This document shows positions 1 to 5,916 of a DNA stretch of 10,621 bases, one piece after another. The notes beneath the pieces were generated by a model. The model had not been told where the DNA came from, searched no databases, and saw nothing but the letters and a program-made list of their open reading frames with translations. The position numbers were made by a program, and so were the translations under genes. Source of the stretch: Bacillota bacterium (GTDB lineage Bacteria > Bacillota > DSM-12270 > Thermacetogeniales > Thermacetogeniaceae); NCBI GenBank assembly GCA_030627585.1, contig DAOURU010000019.1, positions 1 through 10,621 on the forward strand, read 5' to 3'. Numbering within the stretch: the stretch's first letter is position 1; each line of letters opens with the position of its first letter.

Positions 1-161
1 ACTGTGATTTTACATCCTGGGACGAACCGGCTTCCAAGTCGTGCCCTCAATGCGGCCATTTTCTGGTCTACCGGGGACGGACAAGAAAAAAATTGATCTG
101 TCCGATTTGCAAAATATCATACGACGAGGCCGGTTCACCAGAAGTGACTGGGGTGAAATAA
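1..161 (+). CDS. topA: DNA topoisomerase I, C-terminal end (partial, 5' end outside window)
   Basis: This is the tail of type IA DNA topoisomerase, which relaxes negative supercoils by cutting and rejoining one strand. Only the last 52 codons are visible; the reading frame enters at base 3 and stops at TAA 159-161. The visible peptide begins CDFTSWDEP, a phrase usual in the C-terminal zinc-finger region of Firmicutes TopA. It then has a four-cysteine zinc ribbon, CPQC and CPIC (visible residues 14, 17, 33 and 36), with a basic stretch between the pairs. Such ribbons bind single-stranded DNA and are not the catalytic part. The stop codon shares one base with the trmFO start (TAATG), so the two genes are probably translationally coupled. 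The topA-trmFO order is common in Firmicutes. The catalytic tyrosine lies outside the window, so its integrity cannot be judged. Confidence 0.88.
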   Translation, partial: CDFTSWDEPASKSCPQCGHFLVYRGRTRKKLICPICKISYDEAGSPEVTGVK

Positions 162-1468
162 TGTCTTCGGTAACGATTATTGGAGGGGGCTTAGCCGGTT
201 GCGAAGCCGCATGGCAAGCCAGCCGCCGGGGTGTACGGGTAACTCTTTTTGAAATGCGTCCTGCTCGACAAACACCTGCTCATCATACAGGTCTGCTGGC
301 GGAACTCGTTTGCAGCAATTCTTTGCGCTCCCGGTCTTTGGCAAACGCCGTGGGATTGCTAAAAGAAGAAATGCGGCGGGCCGGGTCTCTAATTATCGAT
401 TGTGCTGAAAAAACCGCCGTCCCTGCGGGAGGAGCACTGGCTGTAGACCGTACCGCGTTCGCGCAGGCTGTTACTGAAGCAATTACCAACAACCCCCGGA
501 TCACTGTGCTGAGAGAGGAAATTGAAGAAATCCCTTCTTTGCGACCTTTAGTCATCACAACCGGCCCTCTTACATCGGAATCTTTTAGCAAGAGCCTTGC
601 AATCCTAACCGGGGAACATTACCTCTTTTTTTACGATGCCGCGGCCCCTATTGTAACTCGAGAATCTTTAAATATGGATAAATTGTTTTCGGCATCGCGT
701 TACGGAAAAGGAGAGGCTGCTTACCTGAATGCTCCCATGAGTCAAGAAGAATATCAGCGCTTTTGGCAAGCGCTTGTGACGGCAGATGTCCATGAGCCCA
801 AGGCTTTCGAAAAAAACTGCTTTTTCGAAGGGTGTTTGCCGATTGAAGTGATGGCAAGGCGCGGGTCTGATACCCTTCGGTATGGCCCTTTAAAGCCGGT
901 CGGTCTTGTTAATCCTCAAACCGGGAAAGAACCTTATGCAGTAGCACAGCTAAGACAGGACAACAGCGCGGGAACGCTTTACAATATGGTAGGTTTTCAA
1001 ACGCAACTGAAATGGAAGGAACAGAAACGCGTTTTTCGGCTTATTCCGGGATTAGAACAGGCCAATTTTGTCCGCTACGGTGTCATGCACAGGAACACCT
1101 TTCTTAACAGTCCCAAGCTTCTCCAGCAAACCCTTCAAATGAGGCTGGATTCCGCGATTTTTTGTGCGGGACAACTTACAGGAGTGGAAGGATATGTTGA
1201 GTCAGCGGCAAGTGGGTTTATTGCGGGAGTAAACAGCGCGCGTTTTGCTCAAAATAAAGAGCCTTTAGCAGCCCCTTCCGAAACTGCTCATGGAGCTTTA
1301 TGCTGGTATGTTGCGACCTCAACAAGTCCTAATTTTCAACCCATGAATATTAATTTTGGTCTCTTTCCGGTACTAGAGAAAAAAATTCCGCGGTGTGACA
1401 GGACTCGCGTCCTTGTCCAAAGAGCGCTGGCAGCCTGGACGAAATTCCTAGAAAATTTCGACAAATAG
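161..1468 (+). CDS. trmFO: Methylenetetrahydrofolate--tRNA-(uracil-5-)-methyltransferase TrmFO
   Basis: TrmFO is a flavoenzyme that makes 5-methyluridine at position 54 in the T-loop of tRNAs, using methylenetetrahydrofolate as carbon donor and FAD/NAD(P)H as reductant. It acts in the cytoplasm. The 435-residue product matches the family length. It opens with a dinucleotide-binding fold (VTIIGGGLAGCEAA, residues 4-17). Cys51 (ELVCSNS) and Cys225 (FEGCLPIEV) correspond to the two functional cysteines, Cys53 and Cys226, of the Bacillus subtilis enzyme. Near the C-terminus CAGQLTGVEGYVESAASG is the second conserved FAD-binding block. The frame is open back to an ATG at 41, but the start at 161 is chosen for three reasons: the flavin motif begins right after it, GGGGTG at 150-155 is a good ribosome binding site, and upstream is topA coding sequence. 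It was formerly called Gid and mistaken for a relative of GidA/MnmG. Confidence 0.96.
   Translation: MSSVTIIGGGLAGCEAAWQASRRGVRVTLFEMRPARQTPAHHTGLLAELVCSNSLRSRSLANAVGLLKEEMRRAGSLIIDCAEKTAVPAGGALAVDRTAFAQAVTEAITNNPRITVLREEIEEIPSLRPLVITTGPLTSESFSKSLAILTGEHYLFFYDAAAPIVTRESLNMDKLFSASRYGKGEAAYLNAPMSQEEYQRFWQALVTADVHEPKAFEKNCFFEGCLPIEVMARRGSDTLRYGPLKPVGLVNPQTGKEPYAVAQLRQDNSAGTLYNMVGFQTQLKWKEQKRVFRLIPGLEQANFVRYGVMHRNTFLNSPKLLQQTLQMRLDSAIFCAGQLTGVEGYVESAASGFIAGVNSARFAQNKEPLAAPSETAHGALCWYVATSTSPNFQPMNINFGLFPVLEKKIPRCDRTRVLVQRALAAWTKFLENFDK
1443..1457. promoter_or_regulatory. Candidate CodY box upstream of xerC-hslVU-codY
   Basis: AATTCCTAGAAAATT matches 12 of 15 positions of the CodY consensus AATTTTCWGAAAATT. 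The mismatches are at positions 5, 6 and 7. It lies in the last codons of trmFO, 14 bp upstream of the candidate -35 element, and sits within a wider symmetric pair GAAATT...AATTTC (1441-1459). Because codY is the fourth gene of the operon downstream, this could be an autoregulatory site. Matches of this quality can arise by chance in AT-rich DNA. Confidence 0.3.
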
Positions 1469-1478
1469 ACTTGTCGAA
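1457..1478. repeat. Perfect 8-bp inverted repeat made of two facing Spo0A-box cores
   Basis: TTCGACAA (1457-1464) and TTGTCGAA (1471-1478) are exact reverse complements separated by 6 bp. The trmFO stop codon TAG (1466-1468) lies in the spacer. Each arm contains TGTCGAA, the classical 0A box (TGNCGAA) recognised by the sporulation regulator Spo0A, in opposite orientations. The right arm overlaps the candidate -35 element of the xerC promoter. No T-run follows, so this is not a convincing intrinsic terminator. The palindrome is seen directly; its use by Spo0A is inferred, and no spo0A gene is in the window. Confidence 0.5.
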
Positions 1479-1499
1479 TTACGTATTCTATGCTAGCAT
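1471..1499 (+). promoter_or_regulatory. Candidate sigma-A promoter for xerC-hslV-hslU-codY
   Basis: TTGTCG (1471-1476) and TAGCAT (1494-1499) are separated by 17 bp. Each matches the -35 and -10 consensus at 4 of 6 positions, and TG at 1491-1492 supplies an extended -10. Transcription would start near 1506, which leaves a very short leader before the ATG at 1524 and would exclude the upstream GTG at 1500 as start codon. The -35 overlaps a 0A-box core, an arrangement known at Spo0A-controlled promoters. The operon could instead be read through from topA-trmFO. Confidence 0.3.
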
Positions 1500-1523
1500 G
1501 TGTTTAGAAAGGTTTGGTTTATT

Positions 1524-2447
1524 ATGTACTCTTTTCAAGAGTTAGGGGAAGAATTTAGTGATTATTTGAAGAATCAAAAAAACTTAAGTAAAAAAACTAT
1601 TTTGAATTATCTGATAGATCTTCAGCATTTTTTTGATTTTTTAAAGTTGGTAAATTTAAATGACCCTGCTGAAATAGACATAAAAATCATCCGGCAGTAC
1701 CTGTCCAGCTTGTATGAAGCCGGTTATGCCCGCAGTACAGTTGCCCGCAGGCTTGCCTGCTTGCGTGCTTTTTTCAAATATCTTTTACAGCTAAAAATAA
1801 TTCAAACAAACCCTTTAACACTGATCCATGCCCCTAGAAAAACCAAACGCTTGCCTCACTTTCTTTACCCGCAAGAAATAAACGCTCTCTTTTCTGTTGT
1901 CGAACAAAAAAATGCATTAGACCTCCGAGACCGGGCGCTTCTGGAGTTGCTTTACAGTTCGGGGTTGAGGATCGGAGAAGCTGTCCAAATTAATATTGGT
2001 GACGTGAATTTTTCTCTTCGCTCTCTTTTATTAAAAGGAAAAGGAAAAAGAGAGCGGATTGTACCCTTTGGTTCTTACGCAGCAAGCGCCCTCGAACTTT
2101 ATGCAGCCAGGGCGCGGCCCTTCATAACGGGGAAATTAGAACCCGGCGCAGTGGATCCTTTTTTTGTTAATTGGAGAGGAAAGCGCTTAAGCGTAAGGGG
2201 CGCTTACGGAATTGTTTCGAAGTATTTAAGACAGATTGACTCAACCCGAAATTTAACACCCCACTCCTTGCGCCATACTTTTGCTACGCATCTTTTGGAA
2301 GGAGGAGCCGATCTCCGGTCCGTTCAAGAACTCTTAGGTCACGAGAGAATATCCAGCACCCAAATATATACACATGTTTCGGGAGAAAGGATTAAAGCGG
2401 TTTACGAAAAGGCTCATCCGAGGGCAAAAAATGTCTTCAAAGATTAG
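1524..2447 (+). CDS. xerC: Tyrosine recombinase XerC (CodV-type)
   Basis: This site-specific tyrosine recombinase resolves chromosome dimers at the dif site, normally with a XerD partner, before cell division. The 307-residue product has an N-terminal SAM-like core-binding domain (about residues 5-90) and a C-terminal catalytic domain (about 110-295). The full catalytic set is visible: Arg149 (SSGLRIGE), Lys173 (KGKGKRER), His247 and Arg250 (PHSLRHTFATHL), His273 (LLGHERISS) and the nucleophile Tyr282 (TQIYTHV). The frame is open to a GTG at 1500, but ATG 1524 is preferred because it has AGAAAGG (1506-1512) upstream, whereas the GTG has no ribosome binding site and would add eight residues not expected in the family. 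Its place ahead of hslVU-codY matches codV of Bacillus. XerC and XerD are hard to separate by sequence, so the name rests partly on this position. Confidence 0.93.
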   Translation: MYSFQELGEEFSDYLKNQKNLSKKTILNYLIDLQHFFDFLKLVNLNDPAEIDIKIIRQYLSSLYEAGYARSTVARRLACLRAFFKYLLQLKIIQTNPLTLIHAPRKTKRLPHFLYPQEINALFSVVEQKNALDLRDRALLELLYSSGLRIGEAVQINIGDVNFSLRSLLLKGKGKRERIVPFGSYAASALELYAARARPFITGKLEPGAVDPFFVNWRGKRLSVRGAYGIVSKYLRQIDSTRNLTPHSLRHTFATHLLEGGADLRSVQELLGHERISSTQIYTHVSGERIKAVYEKAHPRAKNVFKD

Positions 2448-2462
2448 GGAAGGGGAAGGCGT

Positions 2463-2993
2463 TTGTTTTCCGGAACAACGATCATTGCCGTAAAACGGGG
2501 AGAACAGGTAGCATTAGGAGGTGACGGCCAAGTTACCTTCGGAGATCATACAATCATGAAAGAACGCGCTTGCAAGATTCGAAAACTATATAATAACCAA
2601 GTTCTGGCAGGGTTTGCTGGCTCTGTTGCTGATTCCCTTACCCTTTTTGATAAATTTGAACGCAAACTTGAAGAATACCGGGGCAACCTCATGCGTGCCG
2701 CGGTAGAATTGGCGCGAGATTGGCGTTTGGACCGCTCCCTGCGGCGCTTGGAAGCCCTGCTTGTAGTTGCAGATCGGGAACATCTTTTAATAATTTCAGG
2801 AGGCGGAGAGGTTATTGAACCTGATGACGGGATTGCCGCAGTTGGATCAGGCGGACCCTACGCTCTCGCTGCAGCACGGGCGCTTCTCCGTCATACTCCA
2901 CTCGAAGCTCATCAAATTGTTCATTCAGCATTGGAAATTACAGCTTCGATTTGTGTTTATACGAACAATTTTATTACTGTAGAAAAAATATAG
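2463..2993 (+). CDS. hslV: ATP-dependent protease subunit HslV (ClpQ)
   Basis: HslV is the proteasome-like peptidase of the HslVU (ClpQY) complex: two hexameric rings that degrade proteins fed in by HslU. The product has 176 residues, normal for the family. The sequence starts MFSG followed by TTIIAV, so Thr5 is the expected N-terminal nucleophile after removal of a four-residue propeptide. Asp21 (GGDGQVT) and Lys38 (ACKIRKLY) align with the catalytic Asp17 and Lys33 of the mature Escherichia coli enzyme. [15 protein letters not shown] (128-142) and CVYTN (164-168) are family signatures. The start is TTG. It is the only start available between the in-frame stop at 2445-2447 and the catalytic threonine, and purine-rich GGGGAAGG (2452-2459) precedes it. 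xerC ends 15 bp upstream and hslU follows 13 bp downstream, so coupled expression is likely. Confidence 0.95.
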   Translation: MFSGTTIIAVKRGEQVALGGDGQVTFGDHTIMKERACKIRKLYNNQVLAGFAGSVADSLTLFDKFERKLEEYRGNLMRAAVELARDWRLDRSLRRLEALLVVADREHLLIISGGGEVIEPDDGIAAVGSGGPYALAAARALLRHTPLEAHQIVHSALEITASICVYTNNFITVEKI

Positions 2994-3006
2994 GAGAGAA
3001 CATGGA

Positions 3007-4410
3007 ATGGAAGAACTCACTCCGCAAAAAATTGTCGAGGAGTTGGATCGCTATATTGTGGGGCAGGAAGAGGCCAAAAAAGCCGTTGCGATTGCCTTGA
3101 GAAACAGATACCGCAGGCGCCTGCTGCCTCCGGAACTCCAGGACGAGATTGTGCCTAAAAACATCATTATGATTGGACCAACCGGAATCGGAAAAACAGA
3201 AATCGCACGGCGTTTGGCAAAGCTGGTAAGTGCACCCTTCGTGAAGGTGGAGGCTACCAAGTTTACAGAAGTCGGGTATGTAGGTCGTGATGTAGAATCC
3301 ATGGTGAGGGATTTAGTAGAAGTTTCTATTCGCATGGTAAAAAATGAGAAACTAGCGCAAGTTGCTGACAAGGCCAAAAGATTAGCAGAAGAAAAAATTC
3401 TCGGACTTCTTGATCCTCCCCCTCGCTGCAAACAGGCCCCTGCAAATCCCCTTGAACTTTTATTCGGAGAAATGGAGAAGAAATCGCATGAAGAAGAACA
3501 GGCAGAAGAAGAAAAAATTATCAGATCCCAGCGGCGCCGGCGACTTGCGGAAAAGTTAAAGGGCGGAGAACTCGAAGAGAAGTACGTGGAAATCGAAGTA
3601 GAAGAAAGAACCCCCCAAATGTTAGAGGTTTTCTCAGCAGGGGGAATGGAAGAAATGGGCATCAACCTGCAAGATATGTTAGGTAATATTTTACCCAAGA
3701 AGAAAAGGAAGCGTCGGTTGCCAATTAAGGAGGCGCGCCGGATCTTAACCCAGGAAGAGGCCCAAAAACTGATAGATATGGAAGAGGTATTTGCACAGGC
3801 GATTGAACGCGCGGAACAGACGGGGATTGTTTTCTTGGACGAAATTGATAAAATTGCAGGCCGTGACACAAATTACGGGCCTGATGTTTCTCGCGGCGGA
3901 GTTCAACGAGATATTTTACCTATTGTAGAAGGCTCCACGGTGATGACAAAGTACGGCCCGGTAAAAACAGATTATATTTTATTCATCGCCGCGGGCGCTT
4001 TTCATTTTACCAAACCCTCCGACTTGATCCCTGAGTTGCAGGGCCGTTTTCCGATTAGAGTCGAGCTTAAACCTCTCACGAAAGACGATTTTTTGCGAAT
4101 TTTAACAGAGCCGCGTAATTCCCTGATTCGACAGTATACCGAGCTTTTACGTACTGAGGGTCTGGAGGTAGATTTTACCCCGGATGCACTGCTAGAAATA
4201 GCTGAAATAGCATATCTCGTAAACGCCCAAACGGAAAACATTGGAGCGCGCCGGCTCCACACAGTAATGGAAAAACTGCTCGAAGATATTTCTTTTAAGG
4301 CACCGGAGATGTCTCATAGCTTAAAGAAAGTAACTATTGATAAAAATTACGTATCTGAACGACTCACCGAGATTATTAAAGATGAAGATTTAAGTAGATA
4401 TATACTCTAG
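3007..4410 (+). CDS. hslU: ATP-dependent protease ATPase subunit HslU (ClpY)
   Basis: HslU is the AAA+ unfoldase that recognises, unfolds and threads substrates into HslV. In the 467-residue product the following are visible: Walker A GPTGIGKT (57-64); pore loop GYVG (90-93), which grips substrate; an intermediate domain rich in Glu, Lys and Arg (about 105-245); Walker B IVFLDEID (274-281); a candidate arginine finger, Arg347, in [11 protein letters not shown]; sensor-2 GARR (413-416); and the C-terminal tail EDLSRYIL, which docks into HslV to activate it. All key residues appear intact. ATG 3007 is preceded by AGGAGAG (2992-2998). Another ATG at 3002 is in a different frame that stops soon after. 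The long charged intermediate domain distinguishes this from ClpX. It lies directly after hslV, as in almost all bacteria that carry the pair. Confidence 0.97.
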   Translation: MEELTPQKIVEELDRYIVGQEEAKKAVAIALRNRYRRRLLPPELQDEIVPKNIIMIGPTGIGKTEIARRLAKLVSAPFVKVEATKFTEVGYVGRDVESMVRDLVEVSIRMVKNEKLAQVADKAKRLAEEKILGLLDPPPRCKQAPANPLELLFGEMEKKSHEEEQAEEEKIIRSQRRRRLAEKLKGGELEEKYVEIEVEERTPQMLEVFSAGGMEEMGINLQDMLGNILPKKKRKRRLPIKEARRILTQEEAQKLIDMEEVFAQAIERAEQTGIVFLDEIDKIAGRDTNYGPDVSRGGVQRDILPIVEGSTVMTKYGPVKTDYILFIAAGAFHFTKPSDLIPELQGRFPIRVELKPLTKDDFLRILTEPRNSLIRQYTELLRTEGLEVDFTPDALLEIAEIAYLVNAQTENIGARRLHTVMEKLLEDISFKAPEMSHSLKKVTIDKNYVSERLTEIIKDEDLSRYIL

Positions 4411-4431
4411 AAGTGGGAGGGGGGGAGAGAG

Positions 4432-5229
4432 ATGGAGACCCTATTGGAGAAAACCCGGACACTTAATAAATTAATTCAAAAAGCGGCAGGTAATCCGGTA
4501 GATTTTACAGCGATGGCTCAGGTTCTCAGTGAAAACATCGAAGTAAATATTTATTTAGTCGGGCGGCGGGGAAAGATCTTGGGATACAATTTCGTAGAAG
4601 GCTTCACCTGTGATATTATGACAGATATTATTTTACATAGTGAATGTTTTCCGGAAAGTTACAACCAGGAACTGCTTCTCATTACAGAAACAAAGACAAA
4701 TGTTCCCCAACAAGCTAATACATGCTTTTTTCACTCCTCTGAAAAATGTTCTTTACAGGACAAAAAAATGACTATTATCCCTATTTTTGGGGGAGGAGAA
4801 CGCCTGGGGAGTTTAATTCTAACCAAAGTCGGATCAGATTTAGGGCCATCTGAATTGGTGTTAGCGGAACACGGCGCTACTGTTGTAGGAATGGAAATCA
4901 TGCGGGTTAAAACTGAACGCGTGGAGGAAGATACAAGAAAAAAAGCTGCCGTCCAGATTGCTTTAGGCACTCTTTCTTTTTCGGAAATGGAAGCTGCAGA
5001 GCACATCTTTTTTGAACTGGGGAGTTCCGAAGGGTTGCTAGTCGCAAGCCGGATTGCCGACCGGGTCGGAATTACCCGGTCTGTAATTGTCAATGCTTTG
5101 CGCAAGCTTGAAAGCGCGGGGGTAATTGAAGCAAAATCTCTGGGAATGAAAGGTACTTTCATCCGAATTCTCAACGAAAATCTCTTGGAGGAACTGAAAA
5201 GAATCAGGTGGAATAAAAAAATTCGTTGA
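4432..5229 (+). CDS. codY: GTP-sensing global transcriptional regulator CodY
   Basis: CodY is a Firmicutes DNA-binding protein that represses amino-acid, peptide-uptake, motility and virulence genes when branched-chain amino acids and GTP are plentiful. The 265-residue product (Bacillus: 259) has an N-terminal GAF ligand domain (about 1-155), a linker helix and a C-terminal winged helix. The recognition segment ASRIADRVGITRSVIVNALR (205-224) is nearly identical to Bacillus CodY, so a similar DNA box is expected. The ligand pocket differs. By my hand alignment with B. subtilis, ligand-contacting Arg61 is Ile62, Met65 is Ile66 and Pro99 is His101, while Met63 and Phe73 are kept. Four cysteines (60, 72, 98, 106) fall in this domain. 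The gene follows hslU after 21 bp with a very strong ribosome binding site (4415-4429, including seven Gs). It is the last gene before a probable terminator. Confidence 0.96.
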   Translation: METLLEKTRTLNKLIQKAAGNPVDFTAMAQVLSENIEVNIYLVGRRGKILGYNFVEGFTCDIMTDIILHSECFPESYNQELLLITETKTNVPQQANTCFFHSSEKCSLQDKKMTIIPIFGGGERLGSLILTKVGSDLGPSELVLAEHGATVVGMEIMRVKTERVEEDTRKKAAVQIALGTLSFSEMEAAEHIFFELGSSEGLLVASRIADRVGITRSVIVNALRKLESAGVIEAKSLGMKGTFIRILNENLLEELKRIRWNKKIR

Positions 5230-5245
5230 TTGCTTTAGGTCTTGA

Positions 5246-5264
5246 GTCCTAACAAAGTTAGGAC
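5246..5264 (+). repeat. Perfect 8-bp inverted repeat, 3-nt loop, just after codY
   Basis: GTCCTAAC (5246-5253), loop AAA, GTTAGGAC (5257-5264). The hairpin begins 16 bp after the codY stop. No T-run follows, so by itself it is not a typical intrinsic terminator; it may protect the 3' end of the mRNA or be part of a larger fold. CCTAA in its left arm could instead pair with an upstream TTAGG (5235-5239). Confidence 0.5.
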
Positions 5265-5287
5265 AAAGGTAACCTACAAGAAGTCCC

Positions 5288-5339
5288 GAAACGGTGGTAA
5301 ATTAAGGATAGAAAAAAATGGCCACCGCTTCATTTTTTT
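5288..5339 (+). terminator. Probable intrinsic terminator of the xerC-hslVU-codY operon
   Basis: The stem is GAA-A-CGGTGG (5288-5297) paired with CCACCG-C-TTC (5322-5331): nine base pairs with one A/C mismatch and a possible extra T-G pair at 5298/5321. It is followed by an A and seven Ts (5333-5339). The loop is long (24 nt) and purine-rich, so the terminator may be only moderately efficient. It is placed as expected, 59 bp after codY and before the flagellar cluster. Confidence 0.65.
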
Positions 5340-5348
5340 GTCGAATAA
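5336..5348 (+). promoter_or_regulatory. Candidate Spo0A box upstream of the flagellar cluster
   Basis: TTTTGTCGAATAA contains the 0A-box core TGTCGAA (5339-5345) with the AT-rich flanks typical of strong Bacillus Spo0A sites. It shares the nine bases TTGTCGAAT with the site at 1471-1479. Its 5' end is the T-run of the terminator. It lies about 90 bp upstream of the candidate flgB promoter. The match is direct; binding is inferred. Confidence 0.4.
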
Positions 5349-5421
5349 GGAAGGAATTTGGAAGGTGACCTAGAAACTATTAGTAAATTTAGCAAGGCTT
5401 GAGACCTGTTTTACCGGCAAA

Positions 5422-5436
5422 TGTTTTTTGAAAATT
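5422..5436. promoter_or_regulatory. Candidate CodY box upstream of flgB
   Basis: TGTTTTTTGAAAATT matches 12 of 15 positions of AATTTTCWGAAAATT, with mismatches at positions 1, 2 and 7. It ends 2 bp before the candidate -35 of the flgB promoter. CodY represses flagellar genes in B. subtilis, so the position makes sense. The gap is AT-rich, which raises the chance of an accidental match. Confidence 0.3.
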
Positions 5437-5438
5437 AT

Positions 5439-5467
5439 TTGATATGGTGGATTATCCTATTTAAACT
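5439..5467 (+). promoter_or_regulatory. Candidate sigma-A promoter for the flagellar cluster
   Basis: TTGATA (5439-5444, 5 of 6 to the -35 consensus), a 17-bp spacer and TAAACT (5462-5467, 4 of 6 to the -10 consensus). Transcription would start near 5474, giving a leader of about 24 nt that contains the flgB ribosome binding site. TTGAAA (5428-5433) is another possible -35, but it has no well-spaced -10. I saw no good sigma-28 (TAAA-N15-GCCGATAA) or sigma-54 promoter in the gap. Confidence 0.33.
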
Positions 5468-5497
5468 CGACATGATTGGATCGAGGGGGCAATAAAA

Positions 5498-5911
5498 ATG
5501 TGGCGGCAATTAGGAGCTCCGGTTCTTCCAATTTTGGAGCGAGCACTTGACGGCAATTGGCTGCGCCAGCAGGTTATTGCTGGTAATATTGCGAATGTTG
5601 ACACTCCCCACTATAAGCGTTGGGATGTAAGTTTTGAAAAGAAACTCAAGGAAATAGGGGAAGCATCCTCAACCCTTCCCTTATCCCAAACCCACCCGCG
5701 CCATCTTGGTGGAAAACCGCGCTTAGAAGAGGCACAGCCGGTTTTTGCGCAATCACATCAAACCAGTTGGCGGAATGATGGCAATAATGTGGATATTGAA
5801 TCCGAAATGGCGCAGCAGGCAGTAACTCTTTTAAAATACGATCTTCTTACACGTTTAGTAACAGATCATCTCGGAATGCTGCGAATTGCAATTACTGAAG
5901 GGAGGCGTTAG
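5498..5911 (+). CDS. flgB: Flagellar basal-body rod protein FlgB
   Basis: FlgB is a proximal rod subunit of the flagellar basal body. It is exported by the flagellar type III apparatus and stacks next to FliE on the MS ring. The product has 137 residues, the usual length. The N-terminal rod-family signature GNIANVDTPHYKR (29-41) is clear. The C-terminal half has RNDGNNVDIESEMA (92-105) followed by a predicted helix, matching FlgB. ATG 5498 follows GAGGGGG (5483-5489) at 8 bp. It is the first gene of the flagellar cluster, 268 bp after codY, and flgC begins 5 bp after its stop. No signal peptide is seen, as expected for a type III export substrate. Confidence 0.95.
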   Translation: MWRQLGAPVLPILERALDGNWLRQQVIAGNIANVDTPHYKRWDVSFEKKLKEIGEASSTLPLSQTHPRHLGGKPRLEEAQPVFAQSHQTSWRNDGNNVDIESEMAQQAVTLLKYDLLTRLVTDHLGMLRIAITEGRR

Positions 5912-5916
5912 CAGTC

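Larger units (their letters stand above)
5230..5497. other. codY-flgB intergenic region with paired GGTNACC elements
   Basis: This 268-bp region is the longest non-coding stretch. Besides the hairpin, terminator and candidate regulatory sites listed separately, it carries two near-identical quasi-palindromes, AAGGTAACCTA (5266-5276) and AAGGTGACCTA (5362-5372), one on each side of the terminator. It also has two related segments, AGGTCTTGAGTCCT (5237-5250) and AGGCTTGAGACCT (5395-5407). I see no small ORF with a ribosome binding site and no riboswitch class that I recognise. Confidence 0.4.

Noticed and set aside
41..160. In-frame extension of trmFO to an ATG at 41
   Set aside because: The segment is topA coding sequence in another frame, has no ribosome binding site, and would place 40 extra residues before the flavin-binding motif. 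ATG 161 gives the normal length.
806..829. 9-bp inverted repeat TTCGAAAAA/TTTTTCGAA inside trmFO
   Set aside because: It encodes the conserved segment around FEKNCFFEGC, so the protein sequence explains most of it. Its mid-gene position does not suggest a terminator.
1457..1478. Inverted repeat read as an intrinsic terminator of topA-trmFO
   Set aside because: The stem is AT-rich and the 3' flank is TTACGTATTC with no T-run. A DNA operator is the better reading.
1500..1523. GTG at 1500 as the xerC start
   Set aside because: It has no ribosome binding site, overlaps the candidate promoter, and adds residues outside the family. ATG 1524 has AGAAAGG upstream.
3051..3869. Long minus-strand open frame opposite hslU
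   Set aside because: It is a compositional shadow: serine-rich, with no recognisable domain, opposite a fully conserved gene.
5466..5485. CTCGA/TCGAG hairpin that could hide the flgB ribosome binding site
   Set aside because: The stem is only 5 bp, and the left arm would lie upstream of the predicted transcription start, so it would be absent from the main transcript.
5230..5497. Cyclic-di-GMP or other riboswitch in the leader of the flagellar cluster
   Set aside because: I could not find the conserved GEMM core or any other riboswitch signature, and the predicted leader is only about 24 nt.
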